A DNA stretch of 64,000 bases, taken from contig QANY01009110.1 in the NCBI GenBank assembly GCA_003255025.1, positions 1,550,001 to 1,614,000 on the forward strand, read 5' to 3'. Positions 1-10,363 of the stretch are shown here, piece after piece (within the stretch, counting starts at the first letter, position 1; every line of letters starts with the position of its first letter). The notes beneath the pieces are model-generated. The model did not search any database. It saw nothing but the letters and a program-made list of their open reading frames with translations, and had not been told where the DNA came from. The position numbers and the translations under genes are program-made. The stretch comes from Datisca glomerata. Lineage: Eukaryota; Streptophyta; Magnoliopsida; Cucurbitales; Datiscaceae.

Positions 1-207
1 TCACACGGTGGTGGTCTTTTTATTCTTTTTGGACGTATTTCATATGTTTGTACTTGAGTTACTTGTGACAGACCTTCCTTCACAATATGTGCATTTTCCT
101 CTACAATAGGCGGGTCTTCCTCCAAAATAGGTGTGTCTTCCTCCACAATAGGAGCATTTCATAATAGGCAAGTTTTTGGGCACACCTTCTACCTCCTCCT
201 CTGGAAG
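1..207 (-). repeat. 21-bp imperfect tandem repeat at the tail of the MULE/PMD relic
   Basis: Between about 73 and 165 a unit of roughly 21 bases (cttcctccacaataggagc-like) occurs about four times with substitutions. On the minus strand it continues the open frame of the adjacent MULE/PMD relic and would encode a short Cys/Gly-rich repeat. It is probably the degenerate C-terminal tail of that protein. The window edge cuts it. Confidence 0.4.
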
Positions 208-2667
208 CTACACCTCGTCCTCCTTTACGACATTGAGATTGATGAAATGGTTCAAAAGTAGAACCAAGTTGAGTGACTGACTCACCTCTAAATGTATAAA
301 AGGTTGGTGGCGTGTATGACTCTTGCTGAGACTATATGGTTCGTGTTGAAGCATATGTGATTCTTGTTGAATTCTTTGAGATGAGGTGTGCATTTCATGC
401 CTTCGAAACAAATTTGCTTGATAAGTCGTATTCGCTTGTCTTATTGCATGTACGGTTGTCTCACGCATATTACAGATTTGAGGCATTATCCAAGATGACT
501 TAATATCATCAAGTGTCAAATTATTGTTGTCCAAACTGTTCGTTTGCATAGATAAAAATGTGATATATAAGTTACTTTTTAAATAACCATAAGCCTATTA
601 ATTACATAAATTAATAAAAAAAAACTACCATTAAATCATATAACACTCCATGTTTAGCTATGTGTCATCGTGTGATTCTCTGATACTATAACATGTATGA
701 GTTATCATATCCATCTTCATCCACGTCTCTTTCAGCAATATGTGTCCTACGCTCAGCCCATATCTCAATGTATTCCTGATGTTGGATGCCCCAATGTAGT
801 TTATTTATCCCCCTCAAATCGATGTCATGCAACTGTCTTTTCGTATCACATGACTCGGGCACACGTTGAATCATCTCGAATTATCTTAGAACACAATCTG
901 GTCGATGCCATTCTATTATATTAAATCTAATGAAGGGAGAGACACTTCACCATATATGTCTATGCATGATGCATAATTCAAGAAGTGTATGGATAATATC
1001 ATTATAATGATGCCATATAACCTTTAAAAACATATTATAAATAATATGACAAAATCTTAGTGTTACCCATAAAAAGTAATTATAAATAAAAAGTATAGTA
1101 TTACCTGATTTGGAGTTTGTTTGTCTAACGTAAATCGATACACTTCAAGAATATGTGTGGAGGTCTATCTAAGACTAAAAACATCCATCCATCTATGAGA
1201 CAAATTGCACAGTTAAATACATGTAAATAATAATATACACATAATAATCAAATGAGTTGACTTACCGTACACCCAACGGGCAAGGTGGCAGTGGGAGTCC
1301 ATCTTCTCCGACATTATCGTGTCTCGTCCGTTGCAACCTTCTATAGCAGCACTAAAAGACTAGAACACATATCCGAACATCACATTACCTAGTTCACTGA
1401 TGTTATGTGTTTTCCATTGAACTATAGTTCCATGATTCGATTTCACAGACATATTCAACCATATTGGTAGATGCTTGCAAGATTGATCCCGATCACCAAA
1501 CACTTTAACAATTGCTTTTCGTTTAGATTCCCAGACCTTTCTGTAATGCACGTCATATCCAAATTTATCTTTCACCATTTGATGAAGTGCTGCAACAGAT
1601 CTAGTTGGATCTTGTTTCACGATACCCTGAAACTCTCGTGCAATCAATGTTGAGTCCAACTGTGAATGGTGTCTTGACAATCTTGCATAGGCATGTGTGT
1701 GAGGCCTAATGTATTAGGTTATTTCGAACATATTATGTGTTTTTCGACGACATGCACGAACTCTAAATTGGCAACTTTCGTCATACTTCTTGCATTTTAT
1801 AACCTAAAGGTTTGGCAATGACTCTACCACACCAAATGTTGACGTCTGAGTATCAAGTATCTTTTCAAAGTATACTTAAGGCCTGTTTTACTCTCAAAAC
1901 GTAATCTTTTGTATAATTCATCTGTTTCATTTTCATATCCCGATACGTTGGATGGGTATCTGATCTAGCTTTTCATTTACGGCATCCCAATCCAACTGAA
2001 CAAGGAAAGGTGAAGATGGTTCATGCTCGAGTATTTGAGCTGAAAGGTTCACAACATTATCATTCTCTTCAGCCTAATCATATTCATCAATCTCAACAGT
2101 ATAAGCTTCTATTTATTTAAACTCTATCAAGAAGAAGCTATGCGGATGACTAGATGGATTTATATGGACGACATGAACATGTGCATCCTCATGTGGCAAA
2201 GAACTACTTGGTACATTTTATTGGACTGTAGGATACGTTTAATTTTCATGGAATGGAGGAATTATTGCATTGTCATGTACCTCAAGTCCACACATATTGT
2301 CATCATACAAGTTTATGCTAGGACCACCTACATATCTAGCATTGTTTTGTTAAATATAACTCAATTATAATTGGCGGAGGAAATTGAAGCACATTGGTAA
2401 ACATCATGTGTGCATTGTTTTGATTCTATATCAGAAATTTCACATAGTTGAATGACTCAACACCAAGAGTAAGTGAATATCGATAAATTATGTTCAAGTT
2501 TCAATGGAGGCAGTCAATTGACAAGGCTTCACATAAGGTATTATATAGTTCGTCAAAAGTAATCTCTTTATGAATTACGATTTTCCTAATCGAAGGTTGA
2601 TCATAAGAAACTTCATTTGTACCGACTACGATCTTACCATTCATGTAACATAAAACCAGCATAGATC
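208..2667 (-). pseudogene. Broken MULE transposase joined to a plant mobile domain (PMD)
   Basis: Minus-strand relic of a Mutator-like transposase with a plant mobile domain. Reading from high to low coordinates: an N-terminal MULE segment at about 2667-2400 (MNGKIVVGTNE, FDELYNTLCEALSID); the MuDR DNA-binding region at about 1850-1690 (CKKYDESCQFRVRACRRK); the segment following it, open from 1680 to 1360 (KDKFGYDVHYRKVWESKRKA, FGDRDQS, LPIWL); then, after a gap, the PMD at about 960-640 (FNIIEWHRPDCVLR, PESCDTKRQLHDIDLRG, YMLxYQRITRxHI). The frame is broken by stops inside VLR-stop-FEM and YML-stop-YQR and by several frameshifts. The catalytic DDE core expected after FSAAIEG is absent, so the relic has an internal deletion. 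MULE-PMD fusions are known in plants; the family call rests on these motifs. No intact product is expected. Confidence 0.75.
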
Positions 2668-4040
2668 TTTCCCCAATTTATTTACCTACTAACCAATACA
2701 AAATAATTTCAGAACTAGATCTATAATTCAACAATAATCTACAAATTCAAATTAATAACTACAATTCCATATCAACACATTCATAAATAAAATTTTATAA
2801 ATTGAGAGGTTTAAATAACATATAATTGAGAAAATTCATCTAAAATTTAAGAACCCACAACACATTTATAACTATAATTGAAATCTAGGGTTTGAGAGAT
2901 ACAATGAGAAAAAGATTACAAAATTGATGGAACATATCATAGAACATTCATAAAAAATGAACACTTTCAAAATTTGAATAGCAAATTTAAGAGATCAAAT
3001 GAGTTAAAAATATACGTAGGGTTTGAGGAGTTATTGCTTGTGATTTGAGAGATTGATAAGTTTTTTGTAAATGAGAATGAGATAAGAGAAAGAAGGGGTT
3101 AATGACGGTGAAATGATGGTCAACTCTGGAAAAATCAGCGGCGAAAGGCGAGGGGGAAGGGGGGAATATTTCGATCTTCAAAGGAGGAAGGGAGAAGTGA
3201 GAAAAATGAGTTTTTGGTTATGTCTTCGTGTGAAATTGCACAGTGTGATTTTAAATGGGTTCAGTGAAGTCGTCTTTACTAAAAGTTGTCATCTCTGAAA
3301 AAGATGACTTCACCTTTTAATTAAAGTGGAAGTCATCTTATGTGGCTTCACTTTAGCCACATCCAATGCGAAGAATCTTTTACAAAGACGGTTTCGCCTG
3401 GCTTGTCCAAAAGTACCCTATTTATTGAATTAGTTTAAAAATGATGTATTTTAATTATTTTTTTAAAGTACTATACTTTTATCAAAAATCCCCAAACTAG
3501 AGTAGTGGGACTTGGAAAAGTTTAATATGCCATCCTAAGGTTGACATGAAAGGATCTCAATCTATTAACGCGCCAAGGGGACTAAGTCAGCTGCACTTGA
3601 ATGGGCTCAATGTGGAAAGGAAAAAGGGTTTTTTTTGCAGATGTATACCCCTAGCATTTTGAATTTGCATAAATGTACTCCGAGACTAATTTGTGTACTC
3701 TCTAACCCCTAGCGCACCTCCCTTCATTTTTTTCAATTTTCCCCAATGCCCTTCTTACATAGTGTCCAATCAAATGTCAAAGTCAATTCACACTCAACAT
3801 TCTACCTCCCTACCCACCTCCATCACCCTCATTCATTTTTCATTTCTCCTCATTCTTCATCATTTCTTCTTCTTCTTCTTCTTCTTCTTCCTTATGCAAA
3901 ATCAGTTTTTCATTGTCTTCTTAATCTTCAAGGAAAGCTACTTCGTCTTTAAGGAAAACTTGCAGGTATGAGTTTGTATTTTTTCTGGAAAGTTTAACGT
4001 CTCATGGGATTTTTTGCTCATGAGTTTCCTGGCATTTTTG
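2668..4040. other. Spacer without a recognised gene
   Basis: AT-rich spacer between two MULE relics. It contains a small inverted-repeat region at 3255-3360 (listed separately) and a CTT trinucleotide tract at 3865-3891. Open frames through this tract encode only Phe/Ser runs and are not credible genes. Confidence 0.5.
3255..3355. repeat. Short inverted repeats (GTGAAGTCATCTT words)
   Basis: GTGAAGTCGTCTT at about 3265 faces AAGATGACTTCACC at about 3301, and AAAGTGGAAGTCATC at about 3325 faces GGCTTCACTTTAG at about 3343. These form two adjoining imperfect hairpins. They sit about 600 bases upstream of the start of the minus-strand MULE relic and could belong to its terminal region. No target duplication was identified. 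Confidence 0.35.
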
Positions 4041-4084
4041 TTCGAACACCAACATTCGGGATGTTGTTTGAAGTTCATGTAGTA

Positions 4085-4650
4085 TATAGGATGACTACAA
4101 GATGATAGTGTAGTGTACCAGAGGACTACACGCGTACTACACGGTCCTCATGTAGCCATCGTGTACATTTCATACATTGTACATACTCCTCGTGTACACT
4201 ACACGATCATCTTGTAGTGCATCTAGAACTTCTCTTGTAGTTCACGATGCGCTACAAGAGCATCGCGTAACATCTTGTACACTACAAGAGTATACATGAT
4301 CATCGTGTAGTACCATCGTGTACTGTAAAAGATGACCACACAATGATCGTGTAGTCCTCGTGTACATTACACGGTGGTACTACAAGATGTTCATGTAATC
4401 ATTGCGTACACTACACGATTATCGTGTACTCCTCATGTAGTTCACTATAAGAGCATCGTGTAGTGTACACGAGCAATACAAGACGAATCATGTAGTGTAC
4501 ATGAGGACTACACGATTAACTTGTGGTCATCTTGTACACTACACGATAGTGTACATGATGGTCATGTAATCCTCGTGCACTCGACATGATTTCTACACGA
4601 TGATTATGTAGGCCTCATGTACACTACACGATCATCCTGTAATATTCTAT
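4085..4650. repeat. Palindromic tandem array, block 1
   Basis: About 565 bases built from the word CTACACGATG and its complement CATCGTGTAG in alternating order, with words such as TGTACATGAGGA between them. Copies are diverged and the period is irregular. Confidence 0.8.
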
Positions 4651-4884
4651 TTCATTATGTGGTCTCCTTTCTATTGACTTCCTTCATTGATGTATATACA
4701 AATATGTCTGAAATTTGAATTTTTGTAATCCATGATGAAGATTAGGTGAAAAATGGTTCAACATGGATTTTTAATGGAGAGAAGACCAAATTATTGGAGA
4801 TATCAACTAAATGCACTTACCACGAGCTATCAGGCATATTGCATGAATAACTCCAAATAGACCCATCAAAGTATGATATGTCCA

Positions 4885-6250
4885 TAAATTTTTTTCATAA
4901 AACCCATGTCCCCCCAGCTAAAATTTTAAATGATAGAGATTTACAATTCTTTGCTAAAGAGAATGAACGAGAATCTTTTAGAACCCCACCATTCATAAAT
5001 ACCAAGCCAAATTTTTTTCATCTCAAAGTTATGTTCCTCAAAGCATTCATCGCTTTGAAAGTGATTATCATTTTGAAAGAAACTATCATTATAATGATGT
5101 TTTTTGTCATGGCCCTGGTGCGATAATGATGATTTTGAGGATGAAGATGTTGATAATGGTGATGAGTTTGATGAAGGGGCGTATGATCATGCCAACCGTG
5201 TAGATGACCATGATGAAGCCATCTGTGGAGATGGCAATACGACAATTCCAGACTTAAATACTGGCCCCAACCCGAGACCACTTTTCCTTTTCCATCACGA
5301 GCTTATTTGAATGAAAATCGTCTTGAGTCTATTGAAGCAACGGGCTGATTTGAATCAGTTTATACCAGGCGCAGTAAATATAAATGAGTTGTATAGTGAT
5401 AAAGTCGAGGTGGTTATGATTTGTCGTATGTTGACCATCCAGAGAAATTTTGAGTTTCGGATCTTCAAGTCATCACTTTCATTGTTGGTACTTATATGTG
5501 TTGAGAAAACATGCACATGGAGGTTACAGGCCATTAAACTAAAAACTATCAATTCTTCAAAGTTACAAAGTTCATCAATACATGTACATGTACATTTGAA
5601 GTATTGAGATATGAACACCATCAGGCTACATCCACATTCATTGAGAGGTGGGCTCATTCGTGTTTTGATGGAAGGTGATACAACATAATTACTACAAACA
5701 TCGCAGAAATGTTTGAATATGATTTTGAAAGATGCTAGAAAGGTTCCCATTACAAGTCTTATACAATATATCTGTGACATGTTACAATAGTGTAACTATG
5801 AATGACGAATGACCGCATGTCAAGTCACATCGCTGATGACAGATTGGGTTGATACGGAGCTTAATAAGAAGCATCTTGCATCGCGTACACTATAATTGTT
5901 TCCTTCTGACATCCACGAGTTTTGTTTCACGGGTGAGGGTAGGGAAACAGTGGTAAACTTGAATCTTAAGACATGTATGTGCTGAGAATTTGATCTTGAT
6001 CAAATTCCATCCAAGCATACGTTGGCTACATGTCAGCAGCGTAATATTTCTGCATACAGTATGTGTTTCGACGCACTATAAAAATAAGGCTTTAATTGTT
6101 ATGTATGCAGAAACAATACATCTATGGGAGATAAAGTGGATTGGATCATCAGTCAGGAGGTTCAAGAAAATGTGGTATTGTCACCTGTAACGAGACAAAA
6201 AATGGAAGACCTAGGACAATTAGAATTCCCTATAGAGGTGAGGAAGTAGT
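4885..6250 (+). pseudogene. MULE transposase relic (MuDR domain and SWIM-like tail)
   Basis: Plus-strand relic read in pieces. An N-terminal segment at about 4910-4990 (KILNDRDLQFFAKEN) resembles the start of plant MULE transposases. An acidic Asp/Glu-rich linker lies at 5104-5280. The MuDR DNA-binding region lies at about 5390-5600 (NFEFRIFKSS, CTWRLQAIKLK). A C-terminal piece at about 5840-6240 carries the remains of a SWIM-type zinc finger (CxC at 5977, then IPSKHTLA). Frames shift repeatedly and there are in-frame stops, for example after KHLASRTL and after the CMC. The catalytic DDE middle is not recognisable between about 5700 and 5840, so the gene is also shortened. It is inactive. Confidence 0.7.
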
Positions 6251-6294
6251 AAGAAAGTAGAATTGTGGTTGTTATTTAATACTGTCATGAAGTT

Positions 6295-6715
6295 TAAGAA
6301 GCCCACACGATGGCCATGAAGTCATCGTGTAACCTATAAGATGAGTACACTGAGTTCGTATAACCATCATGTAGTTTACACGATAGGGACACTGATGTGT
6401 ACAATATGACTGTGTAACAATCATGTAGTCTACACGATGGGTACATTGACCATGTGCACCCATCGTGTAGTGTACCCATTCTGTACTTACTTCATCAGGC
6501 CTTTCTGTACATTACACAGTGAGTACAATATGGTCGTGTAACAATTGTGCAGTCTACACGATGGGTACACTGACTGTGTAATAATCGTGTAGTATACCCA
6601 TTATGTACATTGAGTCTTCTTGTACACTACACGATAGACGATGACCGTGTATACATCATGTAACCTTCAATAAGCCTACACAATGAATGTGAAAGTCATC
6701 GTGTAACCTTCAAGA
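6295..6715. repeat. Palindromic tandem array, block 2
   Basis: Same repeat family as block 1, directly downstream of the + transposase relic. ATCGTGTAG and CTACACGATGGGTACA recur, with a spacing of about 30 to 60 bases. Open frames here are by-products of the repeat. Confidence 0.8.
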
Positions 6716-7604
6716 ACCAAAACCAAGCATTCAACAGCAAAACCAAGCATTTAATAGCATATAAAAAATTGGGCATTACAAATTACATAGGAAAAAAATC
6801 ATAAAAACAATATAAATAATACATATTCGATTTATACATCAAAAAATTATAACGTTTTGACTTTTCTCCGTGCAAATAACTCAATTGCAATACGTTTACG
6901 GTTTTTCAACATTTTCTTTTGAGTTATTTTCTAGAGATCCATCCCATATCTTAGGGCTTCGACAAGCTTTAAGGAGAATACCCCATAATCAAAGCTACAA
7001 AACACATGAAATGCAAAAAATATAATTAAATAATATGTATGAAACTCTAAGTACATAGAGGACTTTAGAAAATATGTATATTTCACTTTCTCATTTTTTT
7101 GTTGTGGACACGGCATTGGCTTATATTCCCACTCATCTTTCGTTTGAACCCACCTTTTTTTTAATAAATATTCATAATTTGAAGTAAACGAGAGACAATC
7201 TTCATAAGAGGCTTCTTAAGTTCATGATACTTAGAGTTTTGATATGGCGTGTTCAAAGAATTATAAATATTAACACACTAGCCATTAAAAACCTAGCTCC
7301 ACAGTAAACCAATGACTATTGCCCACATTCATGGGGAATATAACCTATATAAATTGATATATAAAAATAAATATTGGCTTTTGTAAGTAAAAAAAGAATA
7401 TTTACTACATTATAAGTAAAAAAAAGACATACCATATCAGACTCTTCCTATTCCCTTCCAAAGTTTGTCTGCAAGCCAAGGATTTAGTACCAGAGAGTAT
7501 CATCAACGTCAACATCCCAGGCCGTAGGATCATTCTGAAACTCTTCCACACAACCCATCAGGTTTTCTTGTAATGTCATAATAAACATGGTATATCAATA
7601 GAAA

Positions 7605-7655
7605 AGACTACATGAAGTCTACACACTGCCCATGAAGGCCTCGTGTAGACTATAT
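7605..7655. repeat. Palindromic repeat, short block 3
   Basis: One to two diverged units (GAAGTCTACACACTG, GGCCTCGTGTAGACTAT) between protease remnants. Confidence 0.5.
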
Positions 7656-7979
7656 AAAACATTTTACTTACTTCCAGATGCAATTCACCAATAGTAACTT
7701 TGGTATGCAGGTTGTAGTCCCGTAAATATCTCCTCATTAGCTCCAAGTATGCATCGATATACTGCAATGTAAAAAGGGTTACATAAGATATTTATATTTA
7801 TTTTAAATACAACATTCAAAAAGATTATAAATATAACTATTTACATCAGACTCAAGCCACTGATAATGTTGGGATATTATTGTTTTGAACCAGGAAGAGT
7901 TACCACCGCAGTACCGAACATTTACTTTCCTGTTCATGTACAACGTAACCACAGATAAAAAATAAGCTTTTCGATTGGT

Positions 7980-8255
7980 ACAAGATGACTGTGTAACCAT
8001 CGTGTAGCCTACACGATGGCTACACAATCATAGTGTAACCATCGTGTAACCCTCAGAAATACGATGTCTGTGTAACCATCATGTAGTCTGTAGGATGACT
8101 GCACGATGTACATGTAACCATCATGTAGTCTACACGATGTCCGTGTAACCATCGTGAATACTACACAATGTCCGTGCAACTATTGTGTAGACTAGACGAT
8201 GTCCGTGTAACCATCGTGTAGACTATACGATGTTAATGTACCATCTTGTGTGAGA
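7980..8255. repeat. Palindromic tandem array, block 4 (31-bp period)
   Basis: The cleanest block. From about 8070 five consecutive units of about 31 bases can be laid out. Each contains CATCGTGTAG, one to two bases, then CTACACGATG (a near-perfect 10-bp inverted repeat), followed by TCCGTGTAAC. Confidence 0.85.
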
Positions 8256-8564
8256 AGAATAATTGTACAACAAAATTTTAGAACTTACTTTACCCTTGAT
8301 GAGGAGAACTAGACATTAAAATAGAATTCATCCTTTGAAGATACATCATGAAGATGAGTTAAAAGTTTGAATTCCATTGTCTCCACCACTTTCTCCTCCA
8401 CCTTTTTTCTACGCTGGTTTTTCTTTTCATTTTGTTACGTTTTCCAAGTGGGGGACTCAAGGAACCGAGATCTCTTGATCTTCCTCTTACCGAGATCACC
8501 AAAAGAGAGTGATTTAGTATTCAACACATAAATAACTCAAAACATCATAATTTAATATTGTCAT

Positions 8565-8690
8565 AAGTCATTGTGTAGCCTGCAAGAAGTATACACGATG
8601 ACTATGAAGTCATCGTGTAGCCTACAAGAGGCCTGCGCGATGACCGTGAAATCATCGTGTAGCCTACAGGAAGCTTACACCATTATATAG
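8565..8690. repeat. Palindromic tandem array, block 5
   Basis: Three units carrying GTCATCGTGTAGCCTACA followed by AGG/AAG. This is a variant of the same family. Confidence 0.75.
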
Positions 8691-9324
8691 AATAAAAAAA
8701 TTACTTGGAAGACAAAAGGACCTTCATTCAGTGAATATCCATGAACAACAGTGGGGGATTTCTATGATTTCTGTACTATTTTTTCCTTAATTAAGATCAC
8801 CAAAGACAGGCTTTGTATTATTCACAACTAATAATGATTTGATTGTTCTAGAGAAAGAGAGCTCTCCCCATGAATATTGGTTGAAGGCTTCTAGGTTGTC
8901 AACCAAAACCATCCATTTCTTCTCGATTTGGGTTCGACTCTCCTTCCCCAAAAATAAATGCTCTAGTAAATAAAAAAGAGTCATATTGACAACAACAGTA
9001 TATGCCTTAAAGTTACTGCTCTTGAACTTCTCCTCCAACTCAGCCATGGTTATACCATTGGCTTGGGGAGAGTATAGATCAACAAGCTTGTTTGGGCCAC
9101 GAGTCTTCTTCTCATCCCGAGCTTCATTGAACTTCAGTCTGGTCATCAGCGAGAACTCCTTCTTTGAAAAGCACAGTGGCTCCTCATTGACAAGAAACAA
9201 AATTTTCTCATCAGATGAAGTGTCGTCCTAATATTCGACCTCACTGGCCAGCACCTGGTGGCAGACATTAACTAAAAACTTCAAGGATGGGAGATCCAGG
9301 AGATGGCTAATGTGGACCACAAAC

Positions 9325-9425
9325 TAGTAACAACAATTACAACGATGGCAACAATAACAAGAACGACGGCAACGATAATAGTAGTAATAAAAATCACAAC
9401 AACAATTAGTTACAATAATAGTAGT
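9325..9425. repeat. AAC/AAT-rich low-complexity tract
   Basis: Imperfect AAC, AAT and GGCAAC triplet runs just upstream of the DUF1985 relic. No gene is supported here. Confidence 0.6.
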
Positions 9426-9729
9426 TTATTTTGTAATAGAAATAATATACAAATATAATCTATATAAACTAAAATCTATTTATAATTCATAATATCCAGA
9501 ATATATAATATATTTATAATCTTTACTAAATTAAGTCTCTCTAAATAGGGAGAGTTGAAGAGCTGTTAGCTTGGCCAATGCATGTGTATTGCACTTTGCA
9601 TTTTCCTTGCCCTTAAGAATTCTTGTAACATCATGGACGTATTGCAGTTTCATTTATGAAGCCATAACAATTGATGATGAAGCCATAACTTGTAGAAAAT
9701 TCAAGGAAGACATAAGATAAGAGAATTAA

Positions 9730-10015
9730 AGTGTACACGATGCTCGTGTAGTTATCGTGTTGACTACACGATGGGTACACGATGCTCGTATAGCGATCAT
9801 GTAGACTACACGATGGGTAGACGATCATCGTGTACCCAACGTGTAATGTACATGAGGGGTACATGACGATCGTGTAGTCCTCATATACACTACACGGTGG
9901 GGTGCACGACTAACTTGTAGTCATCGTGTAGTGTACATGAGGACTACACGGTTGTCGTGTATCTCTCTTGTACATTACACGATGACTACACGTTCGTCGT
10001 GTACACAACCGTGTT
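9730..10015. repeat. Palindromic tandem array, block 6 (right end)
   Basis: Two units of about 42 bases (TACACGATGCTCGT..., CTACACGATGGG) followed by diverged copies. It shares GTGTAGTGTACATGAGGA with block 1 in the same orientation. It ends about 350 bases upstream of the SDG40 start codon. Confidence 0.8.
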
Positions 10016-10363
10016 AGAGAAGAAAATAGAGAAACCCATATAAACCCTAGAGAAACTACCAAGAAACCCAGAAACCTACAAAAACTAGAAATTCAGAAAC
10101 CCAAAAAAATTAGAAACCCAAAAAAACATACGTTATTATGATTTCTTGTTGTGCGAGACAAACACTTAAAAAAATTTTGAGAGAGAGAGATGTTTCAACT
10201 TCGAGATAGAGAAATATAGTAATTGTAAGAGAGAAGAACGAAGGAAATGGAATAGGGAAGGTGAGGGGTTACAAAATATTTTTTGGGTATGGTCTTACAA
10301 AAAAAACCTAAAAGAAAGCACTCGTTAGTCGCTAGTGGAGTGGTCGAGAGAAAACCTTGAAGC

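Larger units (their letters stand above)
7190..9310 (-). pseudogene. DUF1985 / Ulp1-like C48 protease relic of the MULE
   Basis: Minus-strand relic. The DUF1985 part lies at 9310-8787 (HISHLLDLPSLKF, NEEPLCFSKKEFSLMTRLKF, then about 90 further residues ending near WGELSF). A basic Lys/Arg-rich linker follows at about 8520-8300. The Ulp1-type cysteine-protease region is recognisable at about 7345-7240, where YIPMNVGNSHWFTVEL matches the segment containing the catalytic His in the C48 family. Downstream frames are interrupted by stops and the catalytic Cys region is not identifiable. Repeat blocks at 8.57-8.69, 7.98-8.25 and 7.6 kb fall between the protein pieces, in likely intron or spacer positions. 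One stop also separates the start of the DUF1985 domain (VEY-stop). Non-functional as it stands. Confidence 0.65.
4040..10015. mobile_element. Ulp1-type MULE relic with internal palindromic repeat arrays
   Basis: Composite region interpreted as one decayed Mutator-like element. It holds a transposase relic on + (4885-6250), DUF1985 and Ulp1-like C48 protease relics on - (7190-9310), and six blocks of the same palindromic repeat between and around them. MULEs that carry a Ulp1-like SUMO-protease gene are established in Arabidopsis and melon. The shared repeat family running from 4.09 to 10.01 kb, and seen nowhere else in the window, is the reason for treating the region as one element. Clear terminal inverted repeats and a 9-bp target duplication were not found, so the ends are approximate. 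Confidence 0.55.

Noticed and set aside
3693..3971. 92-residue open frame on + with a Phe run
   Set aside because: It is produced by a CTT trinucleotide tract. No motif and no gene context.
5018..5281. 87-residue His-rich open frame on -
   Set aside because: It is the antisense of the acidic Asp/Glu linker of the + MULE transposase relic.
4085..10015. Regular palindromic repeats that resemble a CRISPR-like array
   Set aside because: Units are diverged, contiguous and lack unique spacers of constant length. The context is a plant MULE with no cas genes.
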